From an uncultured Gammaproteobacteria bacterium (GTDB lineage: Bacteria; Pseudomonadota; Gammaproteobacteria; Pseudomonadales; UBA5518): DNA of 16,385 bases. Below are positions 1 through 6,527 of this stretch, piece by piece (within the stretch, counting starts at the first letter, position 1; every line of letters starts with the position of its first letter). Location: assembly GCA_903921135.1 (NCBI GenBank), contig CAIXOY010000577.1, positions 1 to 16,385 of the forward strand, written 5' to 3'. The notes beneath the pieces are model-generated. The model was not told where the DNA came from. It saw nothing but the letters and a program-made list of their open reading frames with translations, and made no database searches. Made by a program: the position numbers and the translations under genes.

Positions 1-518
1 TGCTTGACCTGGTCGAGCGGTGTGCCCTCACGCACCGTCACCAGGTCACGGCGGCGGGTCATGATCGATGAAACGGGCGCTTCGAGATCCTCGGCGAAGC
101 GGACGTCACGGTTGGTGACGATGCCCACGAGCTCTTTCTTGCTGTTCTGCACCGGGACGCCGGAGAAGCGCATGGCGCTGGTGAGCGCGATCAGTTGGCG
201 CACGGTATGGGACGAGGAAATGGTGACGGGCTCGCGCACCACACCGCTCTCGTAGCGCTTGACCGCACGGACCTGCTCGGCCTGCTGCTCGGGGCTCAGG
301 TTCTTGTGGACGATCCCGATGCCCCCCTCCTGGGCAATGGCGATCGCGAGCGAGGACTCCGTGACGGTGTCCATCGCGGCCGACATGAGGGGGATGTTCA
401 GCGTGATATCGCGGGAAACCCGCGTGCTGAGCGTGACGTCCTTGGCAACCACCTCAGACTCGCCGGGCACCAGCAGGACGTCATCGAAGGTGAGTGCTTC
501 TTCCAGCAACCGCAGCAT
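1..518 (-). CDS. guaB: Inosine-5'-monophosphate dehydrogenase (IMPDH), 5' part; C-terminus outside window
   Basis: GuaB oxidises IMP to XMP with NAD+, the first committed step of GMP synthesis, in the cytoplasm. The visible 172 residues begin MLRLLEEALTFDDVLLVPG, the classic IMPDH start. The barrel segment LMSAAMDTVTE follows near residues 44-54, then GGIGIVHKNLS near 65-75. The inserted CBS region starts about residue 92 (SGVVREPVTI) and includes GIVTNRDVRF near 132-141. The catalytic cysteine loop and the rest of the barrel lie beyond the left edge. The ATG start is supported by a GGAG five bases upstream and by the family's usual N-terminus. A strong promoter lies directly upstream. The usual partner guaA cannot be seen. 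Identification is certain; only completeness is lacking. Confidence 0.97.
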   Translation of the reverse strand, partial: MLRLLEEALTFDDVLLVPGESEVVAKDVTLSTRVSRDITLNIPLMSAAMDTVTESSLAIAIAQEGGIGIVHKNLSPEQQAEQVRAVKRYESGVVREPVTISSSHTVRQLIALTSAMRFSGVPVQNSKKELVGIVTNRDVRFAEDLEAPVSSIMTRRRDLVTVREGTPLDQVK

Positions 519-530
519 GGTGTCTCCGCT

Positions 531-554
531 CGGGCCTGTCTGAAGACAAGCCCG
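531..554. repeat. Inverted repeat over the predicted guaB transcription start
   Basis: Arms 531-541 (cgggcctgtct) and 544-554 (agacaagcccg) match over 11 positions with one G-T wobble and a 2-base centre. The repeat begins three bases downstream of the -10 box and covers the predicted start site. It could be an operator for a repressor or a hairpin at the extreme 5' end of the mRNA; the sequence does not decide between these. Confidence 0.6.
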
Positions 555-556
555 GA

Positions 557-585
557 AGTATAGGGATCGGGCCCGCGAGGGTAAA
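557..585 (-). promoter_or_regulatory. Sigma70 promoter of guaB
   Basis: Reading the minus strand, TTTACC (580-585) and TATACT (557-562) are separated by exactly 17 bases and point at guaB. The predicted start is near 550, giving a leader of about 30 bases. The bases just after the -10 box are GC-rich (TCCGGGC). In enteric guaB such a discriminator is associated with growth-rate and stringent control; that it works so here is inference. Confidence 0.75.
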
Positions 586-605
586 CGCAGGCTGGCGGGG
601 AAATT

Positions 606-1250
606 TCAGGCCGTGAGCCCGACGGGGCAGCTCACGCCCGTACCAGAGAGGCCGCAATAGCCGCCCGGGTTCTTCGCGAGGTACTGCTGGTGGTACTCCT
701 CGGCATAGAAAAAGACACCCGCTTCGCGGATCTCGGTGGTGATGGCGCCGTAGCCTGCGGCATCAAGCCCCTGCTGGAAGGCTCGCCGGCTCGCCTCGAC
801 CAGCGCACGCTGGCGCTCGCCGTGCGTGTAGATCCCCGAGCGGTACTGCGTGCCCACATCGTTGCCCTGGCGCATGCCCTGCGTGGGGTCGTGGCTCTCC
901 CAGAACACTTTGAGCAGGGCTTCGTAAGAGGTGAGCGCGGGATCGAAGACCACCAGCACTGCCTCGGTGTGACCGGTCATGCCACTGCACACCTCGCGAT
1001 AGGTGGGGTTCGGCGTGATGCCGGCCACATAGCCCACAGCCGTGGAAAACACTCCGGGCTGTTGCCAGAAACGCCGCTCAGCGCCCCAGAAACAGCCCAT
1101 CGCGAACTCGGCGATCTCGAGCCCCGCGGGAAAAGGGGCCGCGAGCGGATTCCCGTTGACGACATGGCGCGCGGGCACAGGCATCGGTTCGGCTCGGCCA
1201 GGAAGGGCCTGCGCGGCAGTAGGGAGTGGAAGGGCGGTACGTCCGAACAT
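606..1250 (-). CDS. msrA: Peptide methionine-S-sulfoxide reductase MsrA
   Basis: MsrA reduces the S-epimer of methionine sulfoxide in proteins and free methionine, a cytoplasmic oxidative-repair role. The 214-residue product has the hallmark MGCFWGAERRFW with nucleophile Cys53. EVCSGMTGHTEAV, GMRQGNDVGTQYRSGIY and the C-terminal YCGLSGTGVSC follow, the last supplying candidate resolving Cys199 and Cys208. The N-terminal stretch with ALPGR and PMPV, and the overall length, match the long E. coli-type MsrA, which supports the start used. It is on the same strand as guaB with an 87-bp gap, but guaB has its own promoter, so the two are probably separately expressed. It is divergent from the DUF342 gene across about 106 bp. 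Confidence 0.96.
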   Translation of the reverse strand: MFGRTALPLPTAAQALPGRAEPMPVPARHVVNGNPLAAPFPAGLEIAEFAMGCFWGAERRFWQQPGVFSTAVGYVAGITPNPTYREVCSGMTGHTEAVLVVFDPALTSYEALLKVFWESHDPTQGMRQGNDVGTQYRSGIYTHGERQRALVEASRRAFQQGLDAAGYGAITTEIREAGVFFYAEEYHQQYLAKNPGGYCGLSGTGVSCPVGLTA

Positions 1251-1356
1251 GGTGTCTTTACGCCGATGGCAGGGGTTGCGGTTCAGGAGGCCAAAGCTGG
1301 CCTATACTGCGGCCTCTAGCCTATCACCATGACCCACGGATCCGGAGAGCCGGCGA

Positions 1357-3027
1357 GTGTCCGTTTACCGATTCAGCGAGAATCCCGGTACCCGCGAGAT
1401 ACTCTGCCACGTTCACGCGGCACAGACCGCGGACCTCAATGCATTCCGGCTGCGGCAGGCCTGGGACGCATCCGATTTTGCCGCCTGCCATCTCCACCCC
1501 GAGAACATCGACCCGGGTCTGAGTGCCGCAATGGACGCCCTGCTCAAGCCCGACGCCCGCACGGCGGAAGGCGAAGAGCCTCCGCCCCTGCACAGCTTCG
1601 TGGCGGGAGTTCGGCGGGATGCGGGCTGCAGCATCAAGGTCTCGGACGACCGCATGCATGCCGATGCCGAGGCGATGCCTGCCGAGGGCGGCGAATTGCT
1701 CGGTTGGCCACAGGTCTGCGGGGCGCTGGAGGCCGTCGGCATACTCTATGGCATCGACGAAACCAACATATGCAGCCTGATCGCCGATTGCGCCCGTGGC
1801 ACGCCGGGCATTGTGGTGCGCCGCATGGTTGCCCGTGGCCTGAAACCGGGCAAACCGCTGCCGAGCCGCTTCGAAAATCTCGTCACGCCCTTCCAGGACC
1901 GTGTGCTCCGGCCAGTGGAGCGCGAAGACGGCTCGGTGGATTTCCACGAACTCGGAGAGATCGAGAGCGTCCACGAGGGTGATGCACTGGTGCGCCGCCA
2001 CCCGCCGCGCCCCGGCCGTCCGGGGTTCGATGTGTTCGGCGAGCAATTGATGCTCGACCTGCCAGAGGAAACCCCTTTCGCCGTGGGCGAGGGCGCACTC
2101 ATCGACCCGGATGACGCGGGGCTGCTACGCGCCGCGCGTGGCGGCGTCCCGCACCGGCTCGCCAACGGCATGAGCGTGAACGATGTGTTGCAGGTGATGG
2201 CCGTCGACCTGCACACGGGCAACATCGAACTCGACGGAAGCCTGGTGGTGAAGGGCGACATCCACTCCGACATGCGCGTCTCGGTGACGGGCGATGTGGT
2301 GGTGGGCGGGTTCATCGAAGCCGCCGAGGTGAAAGCCGGCGGCGATGTCACAGCCGTGCAAGGGATCATCGGCCCGACGGTACAGGGCTCGCTGCACAGT
2401 TGCAGCGTGCAGGGCCGCAACATCACCACGCGCTATGCGCAGAACGCGGCGCTGGAGGCAGCGGAAGACATCACCGTGAGCCTGAATCTGCTGCAGTGCC
2501 ACGTGCTCGCCTGCCGGCACCTTGCCGTGGGCGGCGACAAAAACAGGACGTCGCGGATCAGCGGCGGTGCGATCCATGCCAGCGTCAGCGTGGCGGCGGG
2601 CATCTTCGGCACGGAGAAGGAATCCACCACCCGCATCGTGATGGACGACGCGATCCTGAAACTGCGCCGCGAGGCAGACTCGCACTATTCCGAACGCCTC
2701 GAGATCGAGGACACCTGCGAAGGCCTCGAGCACTCATTGCATGATCTGCGGCACAAACCGCCTTCGCCCGCCAACACGAACATGATCGAGCGGGTGGAGG
2801 CGACGATTGCGGCTTACAAAGAACAGATGGCGAAATTCGACGAGGAAGAAATCGGAAAACGGCATGTGCTCGCCGAGATGACCGCCGCCTGCCGCGTCAT
2901 CGCCCGCAGTCACGTCTTCCCGGGGCTCGAACTGCAGTGCATGGACGCACGCCACCGTTTCAGCGTCGACAAAGGACCCGTCACCTTCGCGGTACGTGAC
3001 GGGCACTGGGTCACGCTGGGGGACTGA
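1357..3027 (+). CDS. DUF342 (FapA-like) domain protein
   Basis: This 556-residue protein belongs to the DUF342 / flagellar assembly protein A family, whose molecular role is poorly defined; the Vibrio member FapA influences polar flagellation. Residues about 289-415 form a run of short G-D/V-rich strands (LDGSLVVKGDIHSDM, VSVTGDVVVGGFIEAAEVKA) typical of the DUF342 beta-helix. Residues about 430-508 are charged and helical and probably form a coiled coil. There is no signal peptide or membrane segment, so it should be cytoplasmic. The start is GTG at 1357 with GGAG nine bases upstream (1344-1347). No flagellar, chemotaxis or FlhF/FlhG genes are nearby, so a flagellar role cannot be inferred from context. 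It ends head-on against the phosphotransferase gene, 11 bp away. Confidence 0.85.
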   Translation: MSVYRFSENPGTREILCHVHAAQTADLNAFRLRQAWDASDFAACHLHPENIDPGLSAAMDALLKPDARTAEGEEPPPLHSFVAGVRRDAGCSIKVSDDRMHADAEAMPAEGGELLGWPQVCGALEAVGILYGIDETNICSLIADCARGTPGIVVRRMVARGLKPGKPLPSRFENLVTPFQDRVLRPVEREDGSVDFHELGEIESVHEGDALVRRHPPRPGRPGFDVFGEQLMLDLPEETPFAVGEGALIDPDDAGLLRAARGGVPHRLANGMSVNDVLQVMAVDLHTGNIELDGSLVVKGDIHSDMRVSVTGDVVVGGFIEAAEVKAGGDVTAVQGIIGPTVQGSLHSCSVQGRNITTRYAQNAALEAAEDITVSLNLLQCHVLACRHLAVGGDKNRTSRISGGAIHASVSVAAGIFGTEKESTTRIVMDDAILKLRREADSHYSERLEIEDTCEGLEHSLHDLRHKPPSPANTNMIERVEATIAAYKEQMAKFDEEEIGKRHVLAEMTAACRVIARSHVFPGLELQCMDARHRFSVDKGPVTFAVRDGHWVTLGD

Positions 3028-3044
3028 GCACCGGCTGCTCAGTC
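3022..3044. terminator. Hairpin spanning both stop codons of a convergent pair (possible bidirectional terminator)
   Basis: Perfect 9-bp arms gactgagca (3022-3030) and tgctcagtc (3036-3044) flank the 5-base loop ccggc. The TGA of the DUF342 gene (3025-3027) and that of the phosphotransferase (3039-3041 on the other strand) sit in opposite arms. There is no T-tract on either side, so intrinsic termination would be weak; it may act as an mRNA 3' end stabiliser instead. Confidence 0.5.
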
Positions 3045-4058
3045 GATGACGCTGCAGCCCGCGTCAGCGATACGCCGGGCCGCCTCTCCGAAGCGCGAGG
3101 CCTCGTTGCTGGAGGCGTTGCCGTCCAGCCCGCGTTTGTAGACACCCTGGCAGATCGAGGCGAGCCGGAAGAAGCTCACGGCCAGACAGAAATTCCAGTC
3201 CGCGATGCCATCGATGCCCATGCGCCGGCAGTAAGCCTCGACGTAGGCTTCTTCCGACGGAATGCCGAGCGCCACGCGATCGACCCCGCCCAAGCCACGA
3301 AGCGCGGAGCTGCCGTGCGGCAGGCGCCACTGCATGCACTGGAACGCGAGATCCGCAACCGGGTGACCCAGAGTCGAGAGTTCCCAGTCGAGCAGCGCGA
3401 TGACGCGATCCTCGGTGGGGTGGAACATCATGTTGTCGAGGCGGTAATCGCCGTGCACCAGCGATACCCGCCCATCGTCCGGCGGCTCGTGTGCGGCAAG
3501 CCAGCTGATCAGCCGCTCCATCGACTCCATACGCTCTGTCTCGGCGGCGCGGTACTGCTTGGTCCAGCGGCTCACCTGCCGCGCGAAGTAATTCCCCGGC
3601 TGCCCGTGGTTCTGCAGGCCCACCGCGTTGATGTCGACCTTGTGCAGCGCCACCAGCACGCGGTTCATCTCGTCGTAGATGCGCGCGCGCGCCGCCGCGT
3701 CCATGTCGGGGAGGACGGGATCCCAGAGGATCCGGCCCTCCTTGAATTCCATCACATAGAACATGCTGCCGATCACCGCATCATCTTCACAGAGGTGAAG
3801 CGCGGCAGGCACCGGCACATCGGTGCCGGCGAGCGCGGCCATCACGCGGTACTCGCGGTCCACGGCATGCGCCGATGGCAGCAATTGGCCCGACGGCTTG
3901 CGACGCAGCACGTAGCGGCCGCTGTCGGCTTCGAGCCGGAAGGTGGGATTGGACTGCCCGCCGGGAAACTTCACCGCCTCGCGCAGGCCGCGAAAGCCGG
4001 CGATGCGCGCTTCGAGGTACTGCCCCAGACTCTCGATCGGCAATGTGTCAACGCTCAT
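3039..4058 (-). CDS. APH-like phosphotransferase family protein (ACAD10/11 N-domain type)
   Basis: The 339-residue product has the aminoglycoside-phosphotransferase fold. The Brenner-type loop VHGDYRLDNMMF at 201-212 carries catalytic Asp204 and Asn209. The metal-binding DWE follows at 224-226 in LLDWELSTLGHPVADLAF. The N-lobe has FPGGQSNPTF near 31-40 and YVLRRKPSG near 49-57. This subgroup resembles the kinase domain of human ACAD10/11, linked to 4-hydroxy fatty acid breakdown, rather than antibiotic-modifying enzymes; the substrate here is inference. The ATG start has GGAG upstream. It lies 21 bp downstream of the histidine phosphatase gene on the same strand, so the two probably form an operon of one kinase-like and one phosphatase-like enzyme. 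Confidence 0.88.
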   Translation of the reverse strand: MSVDTLPIESLGQYLEARIAGFRGLREAVKFPGGQSNPTFRLEADSGRYVLRRKPSGQLLPSAHAVDREYRVMAALAGTDVPVPAALHLCEDDAVIGSMFYVMEFKEGRILWDPVLPDMDAAARARIYDEMNRVLVALHKVDINAVGLQNHGQPGNYFARQVSRWTKQYRAAETERMESMERLISWLAAHEPPDDGRVSLVHGDYRLDNMMFHPTEDRVIALLDWELSTLGHPVADLAFQCMQWRLPHGSSALRGLGGVDRVALGIPSEEAYVEAYCRRMGIDGIADWNFCLAVSFFRLASICQGVYKRGLDGNASSNEASRFGEAARRIADAGCSVID

Positions 4059-4079
4059 GCTCCGGTCTCCGTGTGTGGC

Positions 4080-4778
4080 TCAGCCATAAGTGATCGAGGA
4101 CTCGCGCCCCGCGATATCGAGGTGCGGAACCGCATTCCAGGTGGCGAGCAGGAATTTCTCGCGGTTGATGAAAAACTGGCTCAGTGAGGTATTCCGGATC
4201 TGCAGGTTGAGATCCACGATGTGGGGCACCGAGAGCCCGAGCCGCCCGCCGAGCAACGTGGCCATCGCGCCACCGGAGCCGATCGCGAGGATACGCGTGC
4301 TGTTCGCGGAAAGCGCCTGCAAAGCAGCAGCGGCCGCATCGACCCTTGCGCGGAACTCGTCCCAGCTCTCGGGCAAGGGGCCGGGCAAGTGATTGTCTGC
4401 CCAGGCCTGTAAGGTCAGCCGGAGAACGCGATAGTAGGCAGACTTGTCGCGGGGGTTCGCCTGCCGCGCTGTGACCATCGGGTGCTCGGGCTCGTTGCGC
4501 TCGAAGGCCGCCACCAGAGCCCTGAACTCGTACTCGTCCAGGCCGGGCACAGGCAGCGCAGGCGGCAGTTGCTCCGGCGCGAGGCCATGCCGAATGCCTT
4601 CCAGCGTCTGCTGATGGCGGCGCAATGTGCCTGTGACTACAGCGTCGAAAGTGATGCCCCGGGCAGCGAAATGTTCGCCGAGCCAACGCGACTGCTGCTC
4701 GCCGAGCGGCGAGAGGCAGTCGTAATCGGCCGCGTGAAACGAGGCCTGCGCGTGACGCACGAGCAGCAATTCGGCCAA
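4080..4778 (-). CDS. Histidine phosphatase family protein with second catalytic His replaced
   Basis: This 232-residue protein of the phosphoglycerate-mutase-like histidine phosphatase family begins MAELLLVRHAQASF, with phospho-acceptor His9 in the RHA motif. The start is TTG at 4778, chosen because a GGAGG lies six bases upstream (4785-4789) and the RHA motif then falls at the usual distance from the N-terminus; a nearby ATG at 4783 is out of frame. DYDCLSPLGEQQSRWLG, GTLRRHQQT and LDEYEF fit the family. The late motif normally reading SHGG is GSGG (Ser168), so the second core histidine is missing. Activity may be changed or lost, although some family members with serine here are known. It is likely co-transcribed with the phosphotransferase 21 bp downstream. 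Confidence 0.88.
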   Translation of the reverse strand: MAELLLVRHAQASFHAADYDCLSPLGEQQSRWLGEHFAARGITFDAVVTGTLRRHQQTLEGIRHGLAPEQLPPALPVPGLDEYEFRALVAAFERNEPEHPMVTARQANPRDKSAYYRVLRLTLQAWADNHLPGPLPESWDEFRARVDAAAAALQALSANSTRILAIGSGGAMATLLGGRLGLSVPHIVDLNLQIRNTSLSQFFINREKFLLATWNAVPHLDIAGRESSITYG

Positions 4779-4906
4779 GGCATGCCTCCGTACGGGAGCG
4801 GATCTTGAGGGGCTGGGCCCCGGCGAGCCGCGATGGTAGCCGCAGGCCGCGGGCCATTCCACCGTGCGGCCGCAGGAAGCCATCGCGAGACGGAGTGCTC
4901 CGCTTT

Positions 4907-4924
4907 CTAGAGTGTGGCCTCTAG
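4907..4924. repeat. Short inverted repeat upstream of the phasin-like gene
   Basis: CTAGAG (4907-4912) and CTCTAG (4919-4924) are separated by six bases, in the 218-bp divergent gap between the histidine phosphatase and phasin-like genes. It has the form of an operator for a dimeric regulator, but no clear -35/-10 pair was found beside it, so function is uncertain. I see nothing else structured in the gap. Confidence 0.35.
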
Positions 4925-4996
4925 GGACGGCGACTAGTCTGGGCCCGTCTTCCGCTGCCACACCGGCAACCACGCCACACACCCGAGGAACCCACC

Positions 4997-5443
4997 ATGG
5001 CCAGCACTGCCTCCACCCGCAAACGCAGCCCCCCCAAAACCCGCACGGCTTCCGCATCCGCCGGAAGCGCCCGCCGCAAACCCTCCCCCCGCAAGCCCGC
5101 CAAAGGCAAGACACGCACCGACGCACCGAGCACCCCGCCCGCGGGCAAGCTCGAAGCCGCCGCGCGCGAGATCGCACTGGCGCAGCTCGGCATCGCGGCC
5201 CATCTGGTCGAGGCCGTGGGTATCCGCGTGATCCAGGCCCGCATCGACGCGCCCAAGCAGTGGGAAGGTTTCGTGAAGCGTGGCGAGCAAGTGCGCCGGG
5301 ACCTCGAGCAGGCAGGCGACGGCCTGCGCAGCCAGATCATCGAGCGCGTGGGCAACCTCGACCCGCGCGATGCAATCCATGCACGCATCGCCGGGGCCCG
5401 CGCCCTGATGGCAATGTTCGGCCGCCGCCGCGCGGCCGCCTGA
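4997..5443 (+). CDS. Phasin-like protein with basic, histone-like N-terminus
   Basis: This small protein (148 residues) has two parts. Residues 1-50 are a low-complexity stretch rich in Lys, Arg, Ala, Ser, Pro and Thr (RKRSPPKTRT, RRKPSPRKPAKGK), like the histone-like tails of AlgP or PhaF and probably able to bind nucleic acid. Residues about 51-148 are predicted helical, with WEGFVKRGEQVRRDLEQAG resembling the amphipathic helix of polyhydroxyalkanoate phasins. PhaF of Pseudomonas has the phasin part first and the basic tail last; here the order is reversed. No PHA synthase or depolymerase is in the window, so the granule link is inference from sequence flavour. The ATG has GAGG eight bases upstream. 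A strong terminator follows 30 bp after the stop. Confidence 0.72.
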   Translation: MASTASTRKRSPPKTRTASASAGSARRKPSPRKPAKGKTRTDAPSTPPAGKLEAAAREIALAQLGIAAHLVEAVGIRVIQARIDAPKQWEGFVKRGEQVRRDLEQAGDGLRSQIIERVGNLDPRDAIHARIAGARALMAMFGRRRAAA

Positions 5444-5473
5444 ACACGCAGAATCCTGTTTCCGGGATGTTTC

Positions 5474-5499
5474 AGGCCGCCTCCGGGCGGCCTTTTTTT
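5474..5499 (+). terminator. Intrinsic terminator after the phasin-like gene
   Basis: A perfect 8-bp stem, aggccgcc (5474-5481) with ggcggcct (5486-5493), closes a tccg tetraloop and runs into seven T residues (5493-5499). It is a textbook rho-independent terminator on the plus strand, insulating the HNH gene downstream. Confidence 0.93.
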
Positions 5500-5517
5500 C
5501 GTCTCCGGAATTTCGGG

Positions 5518-5545
5518 TTGCAGGCGGAGGAGCCGGGGGTTTAGT
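5518..5545 (+). promoter_or_regulatory. Weak candidate promoter of the HNH gene
   Basis: TTGCAG (5518-5523) and TTTAGT (5540-5545) are 16 bases apart, just after the preceding terminator. Each hexamer matches the sigma70 consensus at four positions. Some promoter is expected here because the terminator isolates the HNH gene; this is the best pair I see. Confidence 0.35.
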
Positions 5546-5638
5546 GTCTGTCCGCGGCGCGACACCGCGCGTCCGCTCACACGAGGACACCGCTTTCCCA
5601 GACAGGGAATCCGCAAGACACACGCCGGAGGGGGCTTC

Positions 5639-6202
5639 ATGACGGCCCCACGTATCCTGCGCCTCAGCGTTGGCGGCCAGCCCGTCGAGTGGTTGAGCTG
5701 GCAGGAAGCAACCTGTCTCTACGCCCGCGGCCTGGTCGCCTGGACGCTGGGTGACACGATCCGCACCGTGCTGGGCGGCACCTCCCGCATCAGCGGGCAG
5801 CGCTCCAGCATCGCGCTCCACAGCATCATCGCCTGCAACGGCCACACCAGCTGGCGTCCGCGGGCAACACCCCCTCTCACCAACCGTGCGCTGTTCAGGC
5901 GCGATCTACACGTCTGCATGTACTGCGGAGAGGCCACGCGCGAAACCGAACTCACGCGCGATCACATCGTGCCCACATCACGCGGGGGCAAGGACGTGTG
6001 GAACAACGTGGTCGCGGCCTGCAGACGCTGCAACCAGCGCAAAGGCAACCGCCTGCCGGTAGAGGCGGGCATGGACATACTGGCCATCCCCTACCAGCCC
6101 AACACCGCCGAGTGGCTCGCGCTGGTCAACGGGGACCGTATTCGCGGGGACCAGATGGCCTTCCTGAAGCAGCAGTTCTCGAAGCACTCGCGCTGGAGCT
6201 GA
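5639..6202 (+). CDS. HNH endonuclease family protein
   Basis: The 187-residue protein carries a complete HNH (beta-beta-alpha metal) nuclease domain at about 92-140. A first zinc knuckle C93-x2-C96 is followed by the catalytic TRDHIVPTSRGG (Asp108, His109), then WNN at 121-123, and a second knuckle C128-x2-C131 with N132 and K135. Residues 1-85 form a lead domain without a motif I can name. A strong GGAGGGGG lies just before the ATG. No methyltransferase, toxin immunity gene, phage terminase or Cas gene is nearby. Stand-alone chromosomal HNH proteins of this kind are widespread in Gammaproteobacteria and their biological role is not established. The nuclease fold is confident; the target is unknown. 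Confidence 0.9.
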   Translation: MTAPRILRLSVGGQPVEWLSWQEATCLYARGLVAWTLGDTIRTVLGGTSRISGQRSSIALHSIIACNGHTSWRPRATPPLTNRALFRRDLHVCMYCGEATRETELTRDHIVPTSRGGKDVWNNVVAACRRCNQRKGNRLPVEAGMDILAIPYQPNTAEWLALVNGDRIRGDQMAFLKQQFSKHSRWS

Positions 6203-6216
6203 GGCGAGATCCTCAG
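6199..6216. terminator. Small inverted repeat joining the stops of HNH and DUF3301 genes
   Basis: CTGAGG (6199-6204) and CCTCAG (6211-6216) are separated by cgagat. The HNH stop (6200-6202) and the DUF3301 stop (6213-6215, minus strand) lie in opposite arms. The 6-bp stem without a T-tract is weak, so a terminator role is only possible. Confidence 0.3.
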
Positions 6217-6527
6217 TGCAGGATGCGGTGGAGCTGCGCCTGCACACCGTCGACGCGCGAGCCCAGCATCACGATCTCGCCCGTGTAGCGGCGCTCGCCG
6301 TCGCTGGTGAACTCGAAGGCATACACACGACGCAGGCGCAGCGTCCCTGTGGTATCGCGAGCGAGGCCCGTGCGCTGGCGGCTCACGGTCTCGTCGAGGA
6401 ACTGCACACCGATGTTCCGGCAGTAATCGCGCCCGGCGCGCAGCGCGCGTTCCCGCACCTGCATGCCGTCGAATAACATCCAGCCCGCGATCGCAAGACC
6501 CAGCAGAAGTATCCAGTAATCAGGCAT
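6213..6527 (-). CDS. DUF3301 family membrane-anchored protein
   Basis: A 104-residue protein starts with one hydrophobic segment (MPDYWILLLGLAIAGWMLF), then a soluble part with RERALRAGRDYC, GVQFLDETVSRQR and LRLRRVYAFEFTSDGERR. This order matches the DUF3301 family, small inner-membrane proteins of Gammaproteobacteria with no known function. The length is close to the usual family length of about 100. The ATG overlaps the end of the SDR gene by 8 bp (6520-6527), so translation is probably coupled. It is the last gene of the lipoprotein-SDR-DUF3301 operon. Confidence 0.85.
   Translation of the reverse strand: MPDYWILLLGLAIAGWMLFDGMQVRERALRAGRDYCRNIGVQFLDETVSRQRTGLARDTTGTLRLRRVYAFEFTSDGERRYTGEIVMLGSRVDGVQAQLHRILH

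Noticed and set aside
1288..1316. GAGGCC...GGCCTC inverted repeat around TATACT (1303-1308) upstream of the DUF342 gene
   Set aside because: The arms are short and GC-rich, the spacing to any -35 is poor on both strands, and I could not show it is more than chance.
690..1319. Long open frame antisense to msrA
   Set aside because: It lies almost wholly opposite a clear MsrA gene, has no family motif, and long antisense frames are expected in GC-rich DNA.
1357..3027. Flagellar locus assignment for the DUF342 gene
   Set aside because: No flagellar or chemotaxis genes are in the window; the family name alone does not establish the role.
3315..4187. 290-codon frame antisense to the phosphotransferase
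   Set aside because: The opposite strand carries an intact kinase with catalytic motifs; this frame is His/Arg/Val-rich shadow sequence and runs through the ends of two real genes.
4779..5177. N-terminal extension of the histidine phosphatase to 365 residues
   Set aside because: The added 133 residues are Arg/Cys/Gly-rich without family similarity and overlap the start of the phasin-like gene; the TTG at 4778 has a good ribosome site and the normal family N-terminus.
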